DNA of 64,000 nt from UBA3775 sp964584255 (GTDB lineage Bacteria > Bacillota > Clostridia > Lachnospirales > Lachnospiraceae), in NCBI GenBank assembly GCA_964584255.1, contig CAZOZM010000004.1, positions 62,001 through 126,000 of the forward strand, read 5' to 3'. Every line of letters starts with the position of its first letter. The first letter of the stretch is position 1. This document shows positions 1 to 8,497 of the stretch, one piece after another. Position numbers and translations under genes: made by a program. The notes below the pieces were generated by a model that did not search any database, had not been told where the DNA came from, and worked only from the letters and a program-made list of their open reading frames with translations.

Positions 1-112
1 ATCCTGTAAAAAACTTCTTTACCTCCTGGTAATCAAGAACGTTTTTCTTTGTCTTTGCGAAATCAAGAATTTCCCCAAGTTTATTCTGAAATGCTACCGT
101 GTTAATATCCAT
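1..112 (-). CDS. rpoD: RNA polymerase primary sigma factor RpoD/SigA, N-terminus only (cut by window edge)
   Basis: Only the first 37 codons are present. The peptide contains KLGEILDFAKTKKNVLDYQEV, which has the pattern of sigma region 1.1 (a helix followed by 'VLTYQEV...'). It lies 27 bases after the dnaG stop on the same strand, the classical dgt-dnaG-rpoD order of Gram-positive bacteria. The start at 112 was chosen because GGAG sits six bases ahead of it; an in-frame ATG at 124 has a poorer-spaced site. The sigma factor would direct RNA polymerase to the TTGACA/TATAAT promoters seen throughout the window. The identification rests on a short stretch plus synteny. Confidence 0.8.
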   Translation of the reverse strand, partial: MDINTVAFQNKLGEILDFAKTKKNVLDYQEVKKFFTG

Positions 113-139
113 GTCAATCTCCATTTCTCCGCAGAATCT

Positions 140-1948
140 CTATTGTTCTTTTAATCTCCTCTGAATTGTATCAGACAGCCGCCCCAGTTTCTTTTTTTCT
201 TCCATTGTTTTGACAAGAAGCTTTCCGTCACCTTCTTCTGATGCCTTTTGCATGTTTCTCCTTACAGAGATTTCCTTTAATCTCGTCACTGCATCCGCAA
301 AGGCTTTGTCCAGCATTTTGTCATCACTCATCTGAAGCCATAAATCCGTTTGAAACAAATCTGAAGCTACGGTCTGTTCCTCAGGCGTTACAAATCTGTT
401 TATAACCGCTGCCGGATTAATTTCTCTTTTTTCTCTCCTTCTTTTATATACCTCCTTGGCAACATCCTCCGGAACTCCGGTCTGAAAATCATCCGTACAG
501 AGATATTCTTCGAGAATTCCCAGGTATTTATCATTTTCAACAGCCCATGTCAGTACAAGACTTTCGCACTCCAGCCTGTCTTTGTCATAAACCGAGCTTT
601 TGTTTTCCTGTTTAATCTCTCGATTTACATAAGTACTGCTGTCGTTGTTTTTGTTGTCTATTCCCAAAGCCAGCCTGTTCACTCTCTGTCTGAAATTGTC
701 AGGCGGAACATCATATCGCTTGGCGATTGCTGACATATATGTGTTTCTTTCCAATTCATCGGGATAATCAAGCATTTTTGCTGCAAGTGTTTTCAAGAGC
801 ATGTTCTTTTCATCCGCTGATGAAAGATCGTAATTTTTCTCCGTACACTCAAGCTCAAATTCAAATCCCGGTGTTGCCTCTTCGATTCTTTTTTCAAATT
901 CTTCTTTTCCCAAAGCCTTGATAAACTCATCCGGATCCTTATACGGTGCAAGCCTCAACACCTTTGCACTTATTCCGACTGCCCTCAATATCGGAATTGC
1001 CCTCAAGGCTGCCTTGGTGCCCGCTCCGTCACTGTCATATGAAATAACCGCTCTTTGTGAATATCTGGCCATCAGTCTTGCCTGTAATCCGGTAAGTGCC
1101 GTACCAAGACTTGCAACCGCATTGTCAAACCCTGCCTGATGCAATGCTATGACATCCATATATCCTTCACATAAAAGCAAGTATCCGGCCCTCGATTTAC
1201 GGGCTATATTCATTGCATATAAATTACGGCTTTTATCGAAAATTTCCGTTTCTGCCGAATTAAGATACTTCGGCTCTCCGTCCCCCATAACTCTTCCGCC
1301 AAATGCAATTACTCTGTTGTTTATGTCCATTATAGGAAACATGACACGGTTCCAGAACTTATCATAAACTCCGTTTCGCTCACTGTAACCGAATATCCCG
1401 GAAGCCTTAAGTATTTCACTGTCATAGCCTTCCCGCCTTAACATCTCATATAATTCCGAACCTGATTTTTTCGAGTATCCCAAACCGAACCGGAGAATTA
1501 TTTCATCCGAAAGATTTCTGTTTCTCAGGTATTCATAACCTACCCGTCCTTCGGCTGTTCTCAGTGTTTTATGGTAGAAAACCGCCGTTTTTTTGTATAT
1601 GTCCATCAGATTCTTTTTTCTCTTGGCATAATTCTGTTTTTCCTCGGAATACTCCGCCTCCGGCAACTCGACTCCGCTTCTGTCCGCCAAAAGCTTCAAT
1701 GCCTCCGGAAACGACATGCTTTCATATTCCATTATAAATGTAATGACATTACCGGCTTTTCCGCATCCGAAACATTTATATATCTGTCTGGCCGGATTAA
1801 CACTGAACGAAGGAGTCTTTTCGTTATGGAAAGGACAAAGTCCCTGATAATTGCTGCCTCTTCTGTTCAGTTTTATATAAGAACCGATTACGTCAGCAAT
1901 ATCATTTTTTCTTCTTACCTCTTCTATTATCTCTTCAGAATAAAACAT
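140..1948 (-). CDS. dnaG: DNA primase DnaG
   Basis: Synthesises RNA primers on the lagging strand at the replication fork with the replicative helicase. The 602-residue protein shows the parts in order: a CHC2 zinc-binding domain (Cys38, His41, Cys59, Cys62 in CPFHNEKTPSF...CFGCGKAGN), the catalytic core, then a TOPRIM domain with LLLCEGYMDV and YDSDGAG carrying the metal-binding acids. The C-terminal third, which binds the helicase, is less conserved. The start at 1948 is preferred because GGAGG lies just ahead of it; an upstream ATG at 1981 in the same frame has no ribosome site and would add 11 unlikely residues. It lies between dgt and rpoD as part of the macromolecular synthesis operon. 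Confidence 0.97.
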   Translation of the reverse strand: MFYSEEIIEEVRRKNDIADVIGSYIKLNRRGSNYQGLCPFHNEKTPSFSVNPARQIYKCFGCGKAGNVITFIMEYESMSFPEALKLLADRSGVELPEAEYSEEKQNYAKRKKNLMDIYKKTAVFYHKTLRTAEGRVGYEYLRNRNLSDEIILRFGLGYSKKSGSELYEMLRREGYDSEILKASGIFGYSERNGVYDKFWNRVMFPIMDINNRVIAFGGRVMGDGEPKYLNSAETEIFDKSRNLYAMNIARKSRAGYLLLCEGYMDVIALHQAGFDNAVASLGTALTGLQARLMARYSQRAVISYDSDGAGTKAALRAIPILRAVGISAKVLRLAPYKDPDEFIKALGKEEFEKRIEEATPGFEFELECTEKNYDLSSADEKNMLLKTLAAKMLDYPDELERNTYMSAIAKRYDVPPDNFRQRVNRLALGIDNKNNDSSTYVNREIKQENKSSVYDKDRLECESLVLTWAVENDKYLGILEEYLCTDDFQTGVPEDVAKEVYKRRREKREINPAAVINRFVTPEEQTVASDLFQTDLWLQMSDDKMLDKAFADAVTRLKEISVRRNMQKASEEGDGKLLVKTMEEKKKLGRLSDTIQRRLKEQ

Positions 1949-1994
1949 GCCGTCCTCCGTCGTTTTTAGTACCGTCCGCATTTAAATTCCATTA

Positions 1995-3014
1995 TTAGTA
2001 TTTCCACGCCTTCGGTATCATTATATCCGTATATGTTGAAACGAAATACTTGTCGGTCATTCCTGCAATATAGTCACAGACTGCCATTTCAAGCTCTTCA
2101 TTTCTTAAATGTATATTGTTATGAAATTCCTCCGGAATCATTTCCGGATTTTGCATATAATAATCAAACATCTGACAAATCATCGATTCCGCCTTATGTT
2201 CCTCACCCTTCGCCACCGGATTTGTGTAAACATTTTCAAACATCCAATTGCGGAGTCCCAACATTGCTTCCCTGTATTCATCAGTCATTGAAACATCCGG
2301 TTTGTCAAATGAATTCATTATGATATTGTGTATTGCGGAATTAAGTCTGTCTCTCAGACATGAACCCATCAAATCGGTATACTTCGACGGAATGTCACTT
2401 TCCTTAATTATTCCTGCTCTTACCGCATCATCAATATCATGATTTACATAAGCAATCTTATCTGACATCTGGACTATCTTTCCCTCAAGAGTCGCCGGGT
2501 GTCCCGATGTCTGATGATTTTTTATTCCGTCAATAACCTCCCAGGAAAGATTTAATCCCTTCCCGTGCTTTTCAAGGAATTCGACAACCCTTATGCTTTG
2601 TAAATGATGTTTAAAACCTTTTGAACACACTCTGTTTAAAGCGCGCTCCCCTGCGTGGCCGAAAGGTGTATGTCCGAGGTCATGTGCAAGGGCTGTTGCT
2701 TCAACCAAATCTTCATTCAATTTTAAAGCTCTTGCAATCGATCTTGATATCTGCGCCACCTCAAGAGTATGAGTCAATCTTGTTCTGTAATGATCTCCCT
2801 CCGGTGTAAGAAAAACCTGAGTTTTATCTTTCAGTCTCCTGAATGCTTTTGAGTGGATGATTCTGTCACGGTCTCTCTGATATGCCGGACGGATGTCGCA
2901 AGGTTTCTCTTCCCTTCCTCTTCCCTTCGAGCAGTCAGAAAATGACGCATATTCGCTAAACAGTAAATGTTCCCTCTGTTCAAGCATCTGTCTGATTCTG
3001 TAATCTGATTCCAT
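1995..3014 (-). CDS. dgt: dGTPase-like HD-domain nucleotide triphosphohydrolase
   Basis: Belongs to the dGTP triphosphohydrolase family, which removes triphosphate from deoxynucleoside triphosphates and so trims dNTP pools. The 339-residue protein has the HD-superfamily metal site: TRLTHTLEVAQ early on, followed by ALAHDLGHTPFGHAGE, the paired His-Asp motif typical of Dgt. The QRDRDRIIHSKAFRRLKDKTQV block upstream is also characteristic. A GGAGAGG site precedes the ATG. Length matches the shorter Dgt-like proteins of Firmicutes rather than the roughly 500-residue E. coli enzyme, so the nucleotide preference is uncertain. It is the first gene of the dgt-dnaG-rpoD operon, 46 bases ahead of dnaG, with a good promoter upstream. 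Confidence 0.92.
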   Translation of the reverse strand: MESDYRIRQMLEQREHLLFSEYASFSDCSKGRGREEKPCDIRPAYQRDRDRIIHSKAFRRLKDKTQVFLTPEGDHYRTRLTHTLEVAQISRSIARALKLNEDLVEATALAHDLGHTPFGHAGERALNRVCSKGFKHHLQSIRVVEFLEKHGKGLNLSWEVIDGIKNHQTSGHPATLEGKIVQMSDKIAYVNHDIDDAVRAGIIKESDIPSKYTDLMGSCLRDRLNSAIHNIIMNSFDKPDVSMTDEYREAMLGLRNWMFENVYTNPVAKGEEHKAESMICQMFDYYMQNPEMIPEEFHNNIHLRNEELEMAVCDYIAGMTDKYFVSTYTDIMIPKAWKY

Positions 3015-3119
3015 AAACCTCTCCGCTTATGCCATTATTCTTTCATCACATTGTTCTGTGAATTATCGGGCATTACGGCTTTTTTTACGTCCGTCGGATA
3101 TGCCCAAAAACCCAATTTC

Positions 3120-3148
3120 ATAATACTCTTTTTTTACATAAAAGTAAA
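3120..3148 (-). promoter_or_regulatory. Promoter of the dgt-dnaG-rpoD operon
   Basis: Read on the minus strand, TTTACT and TATTAT are separated by 17 bases, close to the sigma-70 consensus. The leader to the dgt start is about 100 bases and can form a hairpin closed by GGGCAT/ATGCCC (3068-3105) with an inner ACGG/CCGT pair; its role is unknown. The rest of the 341-base dgt/rodA gap holds only the divergent rodA promoter. Confidence 0.6.
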
Positions 3149-3293
3149 GACATTATTACCCCTGAAACCCCACTGTAAACGCAACTTTTGACAAATTTTC
3201 CTCCTAAAAAAATCTTTCTCTTACATTACGGCACAAAACGTCCTCACACATGTTACTCCTTTATTAAGTCTTTATTAAGCTTTGCCTATTTTA

Positions 3294-3322
3294 TTGCCTG
3301 AGAAGTTGAAAATTGCTATAAT
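3294..3322 (+). promoter_or_regulatory. Promoter of the FHA-rodA/pbpA operon
   Basis: TTGCCT at 3294-3299 and a perfect TATAAT at 3317-3322 are separated by 17 bases. A GGAGG ribosome site at 3346-3350 stands five bases before the ATG at 3356, giving a leader of about 27 bases. Confidence 0.75.
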
Positions 3323-3355
3323 TATTAACCAAATATGTTTTAAACGGAGGCATAT

Positions 3356-5140
3356 ATGTATAAAGAAATCCTTACTCAGCTTCTTAACTCGGTCCGTGAA
3401 TTTACGGAAGCAAACAGTTTCTTTGCTGAGGACTATGGAACGCTGATGAAAATAATGTTCCCTGCCCTTACTTTTTTTATTCTTGTCAGCACAATCATTT
3501 CCCTTCTGACACTTCCTCATTCATCGGAAATATGGGGGAAATTGGTAGGGCTGGAGGATGGAAAAACATATTTCATCAATCACTGGGAAAATATAATCGG
3601 CAGGGCTGGCAGCAGTGACATCAGATTTACAGACCCGACGGTTTCAAAACAGCATGCCGCTCTCATTCGCGACGAACAGGGAAACTGGAAAATCCATGAT
3701 TTGGAATCCATGCACGGCATTTTTGTGAACAACGAAGAAGTTGTTGAAGACAAAGAGCTCAACTACGGTGACGTTATTTCATTTGCTTCATACAGCGTCA
3801 GACTTGAACCTCTTACTGCCGCCGAAAAGAAAAAAAGCGAAAGACGCAGAAAACAGTTCAGGCCCATCCCGCCCTGGTGTATGCTGATTCTTCTCACGCT
3901 GTTCCAGTTTTTTACGGCACTTTCGCTGATTATTAACGGCGGTGAAACGGCTTCCATATACATAATTCCCGCCTTTTCAATTCTCACCGTCGTAATGTGG
4001 CTCTATTTTATAGACATGAGAATTCTGGGAATCCGTGGCTTCGAGATGGAAATCATCGCATTTTACCTCTCCACTCTCAGTCTTGCAATCGTTGCTTCTT
4101 ATGCTCCTTCTTCTCTTATGAAGCAGGTTTTCTCAATAATAATCGGTATCGTTTTTCTTATATGTTTCGGTATATTTTTAAGAAATCTCAAACGTGTACA
4201 GACTTTCCGTTGGGTTATGGCTGCCGCAACGATAGTACTGCTTCTTATAACCGTTATACTCGGCGCCAGAAAATATGGTGCAATCAACTGGGTAAACATT
4301 GCAGGCATCAGCATACAGCCATCCGAAATTGCGAAAATCACTTATATATTTGCCGGTTCGGTAACTCTTAACCGAATGTTTAAGAAAAGAAACATTACAC
4401 TTTTCATCGCACTTACTCTCGCAAACATCGCAATTTTGGCATATTGCAGCGACTTTGGAACAGCTTCCATTTTCTTTATAACCTTTATTGTAATTGCCTA
4501 TCTCCGTTCCGGAAGCATTGCAACAATAAGTTTCATCTGTTCCGGAGCCGTTTTCGGCGCATTACTTATCATTACGGCAAAGCCTTACATATTCAGAAGA
4601 TTCTCAAGTTGGGGAAAAGCATGGGACTTTGCTGCTTCAACCGGATACCAGCAGGTCAATACCATGGTTGCAATAAACAATGGCGGTTATGCCGGTGTCG
4701 GACCCGGAAAAGGAATGCTTGCGAACAAACATGTTGCCGCCGCAGATACCGACCTTGTTTTCGGCATGTTATGTGAAGAATGGGGAATCATTATCGCTCT
4801 TTTCGCTATCGCATGTATTCTGACACTTGCCGTATTTGCAATACGTTCCTGCATGTATTCACGTTCAACATTCTATACGATGGCCGCTTGTGCAACCACC
4901 TCTCTTCTGCTTTTCCAGACAGCTCTTAATGTATTCGGTGCTGTTGACATACTTCCAATGACCGGTGTTACTTTTCCTTTCGTTTCAAACGGCGGCTCTT
5001 CAATGGTCATGGCCTGGGGTGTTCTTGCCTACCTGAAGGCGGCTGATACAAGGCCTAATGCAAGCTTTGCCTCCCGTCTGAAAAAAAACGAACAGGCACC
5101 GACTGCGGAAGCTCTCAGAAAAAAGAAAAAAAGCAGATAA
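3356..5140 (+). CDS. FHA-domain / RodA-FtsW-SpoVE fusion, peptidoglycan glycosyltransferase
   Basis: A SEDS-family enzyme polymerises lipid II into glycan strands at the outer face of the membrane, normally with a class B PBP; one follows 92 bases downstream. The 594-residue protein has one membrane segment near residues 35-55, a forkhead-associated domain at about 68-160 (NIIGRAGSSD, VSKQHAAL, HGIFVNN: the conserved G-R, S, H and N), and then about ten membrane segments with the SEDS signatures INWVNIAGISIQPSEIAKI and, near the end, FPFVSNGGSSMV. FHA domains bind phosphothreonine, so the fusion suggests control of wall synthesis by a Ser/Thr kinase of the PrkC/PknB type. No kinase gene is in the window. 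The first membrane segment should leave the FHA domain cytoplasmic. Confidence 0.92.
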   Translation: MYKEILTQLLNSVREFTEANSFFAEDYGTLMKIMFPALTFFILVSTIISLLTLPHSSEIWGKLVGLEDGKTYFINHWENIIGRAGSSDIRFTDPTVSKQHAALIRDEQGNWKIHDLESMHGIFVNNEEVVEDKELNYGDVISFASYSVRLEPLTAAEKKKSERRRKQFRPIPPWCMLILLTLFQFFTALSLIINGGETASIYIIPAFSILTVVMWLYFIDMRILGIRGFEMEIIAFYLSTLSLAIVASYAPSSLMKQVFSIIIGIVFLICFGIFLRNLKRVQTFRWVMAAATIVLLLITVILGARKYGAINWVNIAGISIQPSEIAKITYIFAGSVTLNRMFKKRNITLFIALTLANIAILAYCSDFGTASIFFITFIVIAYLRSGSIATISFICSGAVFGALLIITAKPYIFRRFSSWGKAWDFAASTGYQQVNTMVAINNGGYAGVGPGKGMLANKHVAAADTDLVFGMLCEEWGIIIALFAIACILTLAVFAIRSCMYSRSTFYTMAACATTSLLLFQTALNVFGAVDILPMTGVTFPFVSNGGSSMVMAWGVLAYLKAADTRPNASFASRLKKNEQAPTAEALRKKKKSR

Positions 5141-5232
5141 TACGGCTTTGTTGCGCCATACTCCGGGTTATGTCATGCGCACTGACATAAATCCTTTCTT
5201 TTCAAACCATGTGCGCAGAAATGAGGATTAGC

Positions 5233-6669
5233 ATGAAAAAAGTTCAAAACCGTACAATGCTCTGCATTCTTATTTGTTTCATCTTTGCACTCGGTATCAT
5301 TTTTTTCCTTTTCAGATATACCAGAAACCTCGAAAACTGGACACTTGACAATTACTATGCCGCCATAGGTTACACGCCTACAAGCAATTATGACATTTTA
5401 ATTTCCGACGGCAAAAAATACTATACAAACGACACTCAATCCGAAAGCTATTATGTCAGAGGCTCGATAACCGACCGCAACAATACGGTTCTCGCAGTTG
5501 TAAACGAAAACGGTATCAGTTACAATTCATCTGTTTCACTGCGAACTGCAAGTCTGCATGCCGTCGGCGACAGATTTTCAAATATTGCTACCGGGGCTCT
5601 TCGAAATCTTTCATCCGATTTTTCAAGATATGAAACAAAAGATGGCGAATACACCGCTGAGGACAGTGGCAATACCGTTGTAATGACAATCGACTCTTCC
5701 GTAAATCAGATTGCTTACAACGCATTCGGCCAATACAAAGGATGTATCGGAGTCTACAATTACAAGACCGGTGAAATCCTGTGCATGGTGTCAACACCGA
5801 CCTATGACCCCGAGAACGTTCCAGCCGACATAGAAACCAACTCTGCATACAGCGGTGCATATATAAACAGATTTTTCTCGTCGGCTTTTACACCCGGTTC
5901 CACGATGAAAACAATCACCCTCCAGTGTGCCCTTGATACGGTTTCCGGGATTCAGAACATGACCTTCAACTGTACGGGCTCATATAAAATCGGCAATCAG
6001 GTTGTAAACTGTACAGGCATTCACGGAAATCAGTCTCTTTCGGCTGCATACGGAAATTCCTGTAACTGTGCCTTTGCTCAGATAGCTCTTCTGCTTAAAC
6101 AGGAGGATCTCAAAGCTACCGTTGATAATGCCGGTCTCACAAAGCCAATGACCATCGACGGAAATTTCAAAACCGGAAAAGGTTCTTATGACCTTGTCGG
6201 TAACACAGACTTTGAATTTGCCTGGTCGGCAATAGGTCTTCATCATGACCTTGTAAATCCATGTGAACTGATGACCTATTTAGGAGCCGTTGCAAACGAC
6301 GGGCGTGCCGCAATCCCCACGACTCTGCTTCAGGTTAACTCACCTGACGGAAAGGTTTTGAAGAGAATAAGCACTGATAATACCGATCGGCTTATAAACC
6401 CCGACACTGCAGCAATCATGAAGGAATACATGGTAAACAACACTGTCAACCACTCCAGTCATTATGGAACTTACCGGTTCAATGTCTCAATCGGCGCAAA
6501 AACCGGAACCATTGACCGTGCCGATGGAGGAATGGATGGCTGGCTCAGTGGATTTGTAAATGATGAACGTTATCCTTATGCCTTTGTCTGCTTCGTTGAA
6601 AACGGCGGATATGGCGTTAATACAGCCGGTGGAATTGCCGCACAGGTTTTAAATGCACTTTGTAAGTAA
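5233..6669 (+). CDS. pbpA: Class B penicillin-binding protein (PbpA/PBP2-like transpeptidase)
   Basis: Crosslinks peptidoglycan stem peptides outside the membrane as partner of the SEDS glycosyltransferase just upstream. The 478-residue protein has one N-terminal membrane anchor, a short non-catalytic domain and a transpeptidase domain with the full active-site set: SxxK as Ser223-Thr-Met-Lys226, SxN as Ser276-Cys-Asn, and KTG at 423-425. Length and the short dimerisation module resemble the compact PbpA of actinobacteria rather than the long PBP2 of E. coli. The start at 5233 was chosen for the GAGGA site ahead of it; an upstream in-frame ATG at 5209 lacks one. Confidence 0.93.
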   Translation: MKKVQNRTMLCILICFIFALGIIFFLFRYTRNLENWTLDNYYAAIGYTPTSNYDILISDGKKYYTNDTQSESYYVRGSITDRNNTVLAVVNENGISYNSSVSLRTASLHAVGDRFSNIATGALRNLSSDFSRYETKDGEYTAEDSGNTVVMTIDSSVNQIAYNAFGQYKGCIGVYNYKTGEILCMVSTPTYDPENVPADIETNSAYSGAYINRFFSSAFTPGSTMKTITLQCALDTVSGIQNMTFNCTGSYKIGNQVVNCTGIHGNQSLSAAYGNSCNCAFAQIALLLKQEDLKATVDNAGLTKPMTIDGNFKTGKGSYDLVGNTDFEFAWSAIGLHHDLVNPCELMTYLGAVANDGRAAIPTTLLQVNSPDGKVLKRISTDNTDRLINPDTAAIMKEYMVNNTVNHSSHYGTYRFNVSIGAKTGTIDRADGGMDGWLSGFVNDERYPYAFVCFVENGGYGVNTAGGIAAQVLNALCK

Positions 6670-6714
6670 AAAAGATTCCGTCTCAGGCTAAATGCCCGGG
6701 ACGGAATCTTTTTT
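6668..6714. terminator. Bidirectional terminator between pbpA and queH
   Basis: A 12-base inverted repeat (AAAGATTCCGTC at 6671-6682 and its complement from 6700) is flanked by A and T runs, so it can end transcription from both sides. It also forms the last codons of queH, whose stop is at 6688. Confidence 0.85.
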
Positions 6715-7344
6715 GTTTTCATCTGACTTTCGTTTTTCATTCTTTGAATAAACACATCCGCAATAATCCTGTCTGTACAGTCCATATTCGGATGAAAGCT
6801 CTATTGACCTCTTATATCCGTTTTTCTTTTTGAAATCACTTGTAAGATATTTTACGTTTCTGCCTTCTGCCAGTTTTTCACCTATCGATACCAATCTGTC
6901 TGCATCTTTATATGGGCTTATTGACAGCGTTGTCGTAATATAGTCAAAACCGTTTTTTTTCGCATATTCAACTGCACGCTCCAGTCTGAGACGATAGCAT
7001 ACCGTACACCTTGCGCCCCTCTCAGGTTCATTTTCCAGTCCCTTTACCCTGTCAAAAAACTCTCTGTCGTCATACTCTTCCCTGACAAGATTTACATTAT
7101 CAAGCCCCATCTTCTTCAGAAGTCCTTCAAGTTCTCCGGCCCTGTAAACATATTCCTCTTCCGGAAAAATGTTCGGATTATAGAAATAAAGCGTAATGTC
7201 AAAAAATCTGTTCAGGTATTCAAGACAGTAACTGCTGCACGGAGCACAACAGGCATGTAACAGAAGTCTTGGTTTGACGGATTCTGCAGAAATACGTCTG
7301 ATTACTTCATCAAGTTCTCTCTGGTAATTTCTTTTTGCCTGCAT
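6688..7344 (-). CDS. queH: Epoxyqueuosine reductase QueH
   Basis: QueH (formerly DUF208) reduces epoxyqueuosine to queuosine in the anticodon of GUN-decoding tRNAs, the last step of the pathway in organisms lacking cobalamin-dependent QueG. The 218-residue protein carries the family's cysteine motifs in order: HACCAPCSSY near residue 30, GARCTVCYRLRL near 110, and YRQDYCGCVYS near 190, which are known to ligate an iron-sulfur cluster and a further metal. The ATG overlaps the hisC stop by one base (TGATG), so translation is probably coupled. The last seven codons coincide with the shared terminator stem, which may explain the lysine-rich unconserved tail. Confidence 0.92.
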   Translation of the reverse strand: MQAKRNYQRELDEVIRRISAESVKPRLLLHACCAPCSSYCLEYLNRFFDITLYFYNPNIFPEEEYVYRAGELEGLLKKMGLDNVNLVREEYDDREFFDRVKGLENEPERGARCTVCYRLRLERAVEYAKKNGFDYITTTLSISPYKDADRLVSIGEKLAEGRNVKYLTSDFKKKNGYKRSIELSSEYGLYRQDYCGCVYSKNEKRKSDENKKDSVPGI

Positions 7345-8408
7345 CAGTCTGCTTCACCTATTATCTCTACAAGTGCATCATACAGCTTTTGCATCTCTTC
7401 CTCTGTACCTATCGTAATCCTGAGGTGATTATATACACGGGGCATAACAAAGTATCTTACATAGATTTTTCTATTCTTAAGCTCCGTATATATTTTTTCT
7501 GCCGCTATGCTCTCATGAGTCAGGAAAAGGAAATTCGTTTTGCTCTCAGGTCCCGAAAAACCTAATTCCTTAAGCTTTTCATAATACAATTCCCTTGTTG
7601 CAATAATCTTTTTCCTTGTTTTTTTGAAATACTTCTGATCTCTTATTGCCTCCACGCCACATTTCAATGACGGCATATTCATTGTATATGAATTATATGA
7701 ATGTTTTACTCCATTTAAAGCCTTTATGAGTTCCGGATTTCCGATTGCAAAACCGATTCTCATTCCTGCCATTGAATAAGACTTGCTGAACGTTCTTACC
7801 ACAAGAAGATTATCATATTTGTTTACAAGAGAAATTGCAGACTTCTCTCCGAAATCAATATATGCCTCGTCAACTATGACAACGGACTCCGGATTTGCGG
7901 CGATTATTTCCTCTACCTCCTCATGCGGAAGTTCAATTGAGGTTGGTGCATTCGGATTTGCAAAAATTATACCACCGTTAGGAACCATATAATCTTCTTT
8001 TTTTATTTTAAAATCCTTGTCGACAGGCTGCATTTTGTATTCAATTCCGAAAAGACGTGCCCATACGCTGTAGAAAGAATATGTAACATCCGGAAAAAGT
8101 ATCGGCTTATTGGAATTAAAGAATGTGAGGAAGGACATTGCAATTACATCATCCGATCCTACGCCCACAAATACCTCATCCTTGGAAACTTCATATACAC
8201 TTGCGATCTCTTTTACAAGAAAACCTGCATTAGGGTCCGGATACTTTTTCAATCTTTCATATTGAAAATTGTGAAGTGCCCTTTTTACCCCCGGTGCCGG
8301 CGGATAGGGATTCTCATTCGTATTCAACTTTACCACATCAAGTTCCTGTGGCTGCTCGCCCGGAACATATGGAGTGGTTTTTCTAACATTTTTTTTCCAT
8401 TCAAACAT
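7344..8408 (-). CDS. hisC: Histidinol-phosphate aminotransferase
   Basis: Transfers an amino group from glutamate to imidazole-acetol phosphate in histidine synthesis; some family members also act on aromatic oxo acids. The 354-residue class I/II aminotransferase shows VKLNTNENPYPPAPGV at the N-terminus (a HisC hallmark), VVIVDEAYIDF for cofactor binding, and the pyridoxal-phosphate lysine in FSKSYSMAGMRIGFAIG. The ribosome site AAGGAG precedes the ATG. It is not in a his operon here but is translationally coupled to queH, so its pathway role rests on family membership alone. Confidence 0.9.
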   Translation of the reverse strand: MFEWKKNVRKTTPYVPGEQPQELDVVKLNTNENPYPPAPGVKRALHNFQYERLKKYPDPNAGFLVKEIASVYEVSKDEVFVGVGSDDVIAMSFLTFFNSNKPILFPDVTYSFYSVWARLFGIEYKMQPVDKDFKIKKEDYMVPNGGIIFANPNAPTSIELPHEEVEEIIAANPESVVIVDEAYIDFGEKSAISLVNKYDNLLVVRTFSKSYSMAGMRIGFAIGNPELIKALNGVKHSYNSYTMNMPSLKCGVEAIRDQKYFKKTRKKIIATRELYYEKLKELGFSGPESKTNFLFLTHESIAAEKIYTELKNRKIYVRYFVMPRVYNHLRITIGTEEEMQKLYDALVEIIGEAD

Positions 8409-8497
8409 TTTTTACTCCTTTTAGTGTGACAAATATTATTGCATGAGTTCGCTATTGTACCTGTTTAATGTGGTAAAAGCAGAACATGTCACATTTT

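Noticed and set aside
3068..3105. Guanidine-II-type riboswitch ahead of dgt
   Set aside because: ACGG occurs near the hairpin, but the two short stem-loops with ACGR loops are not present.
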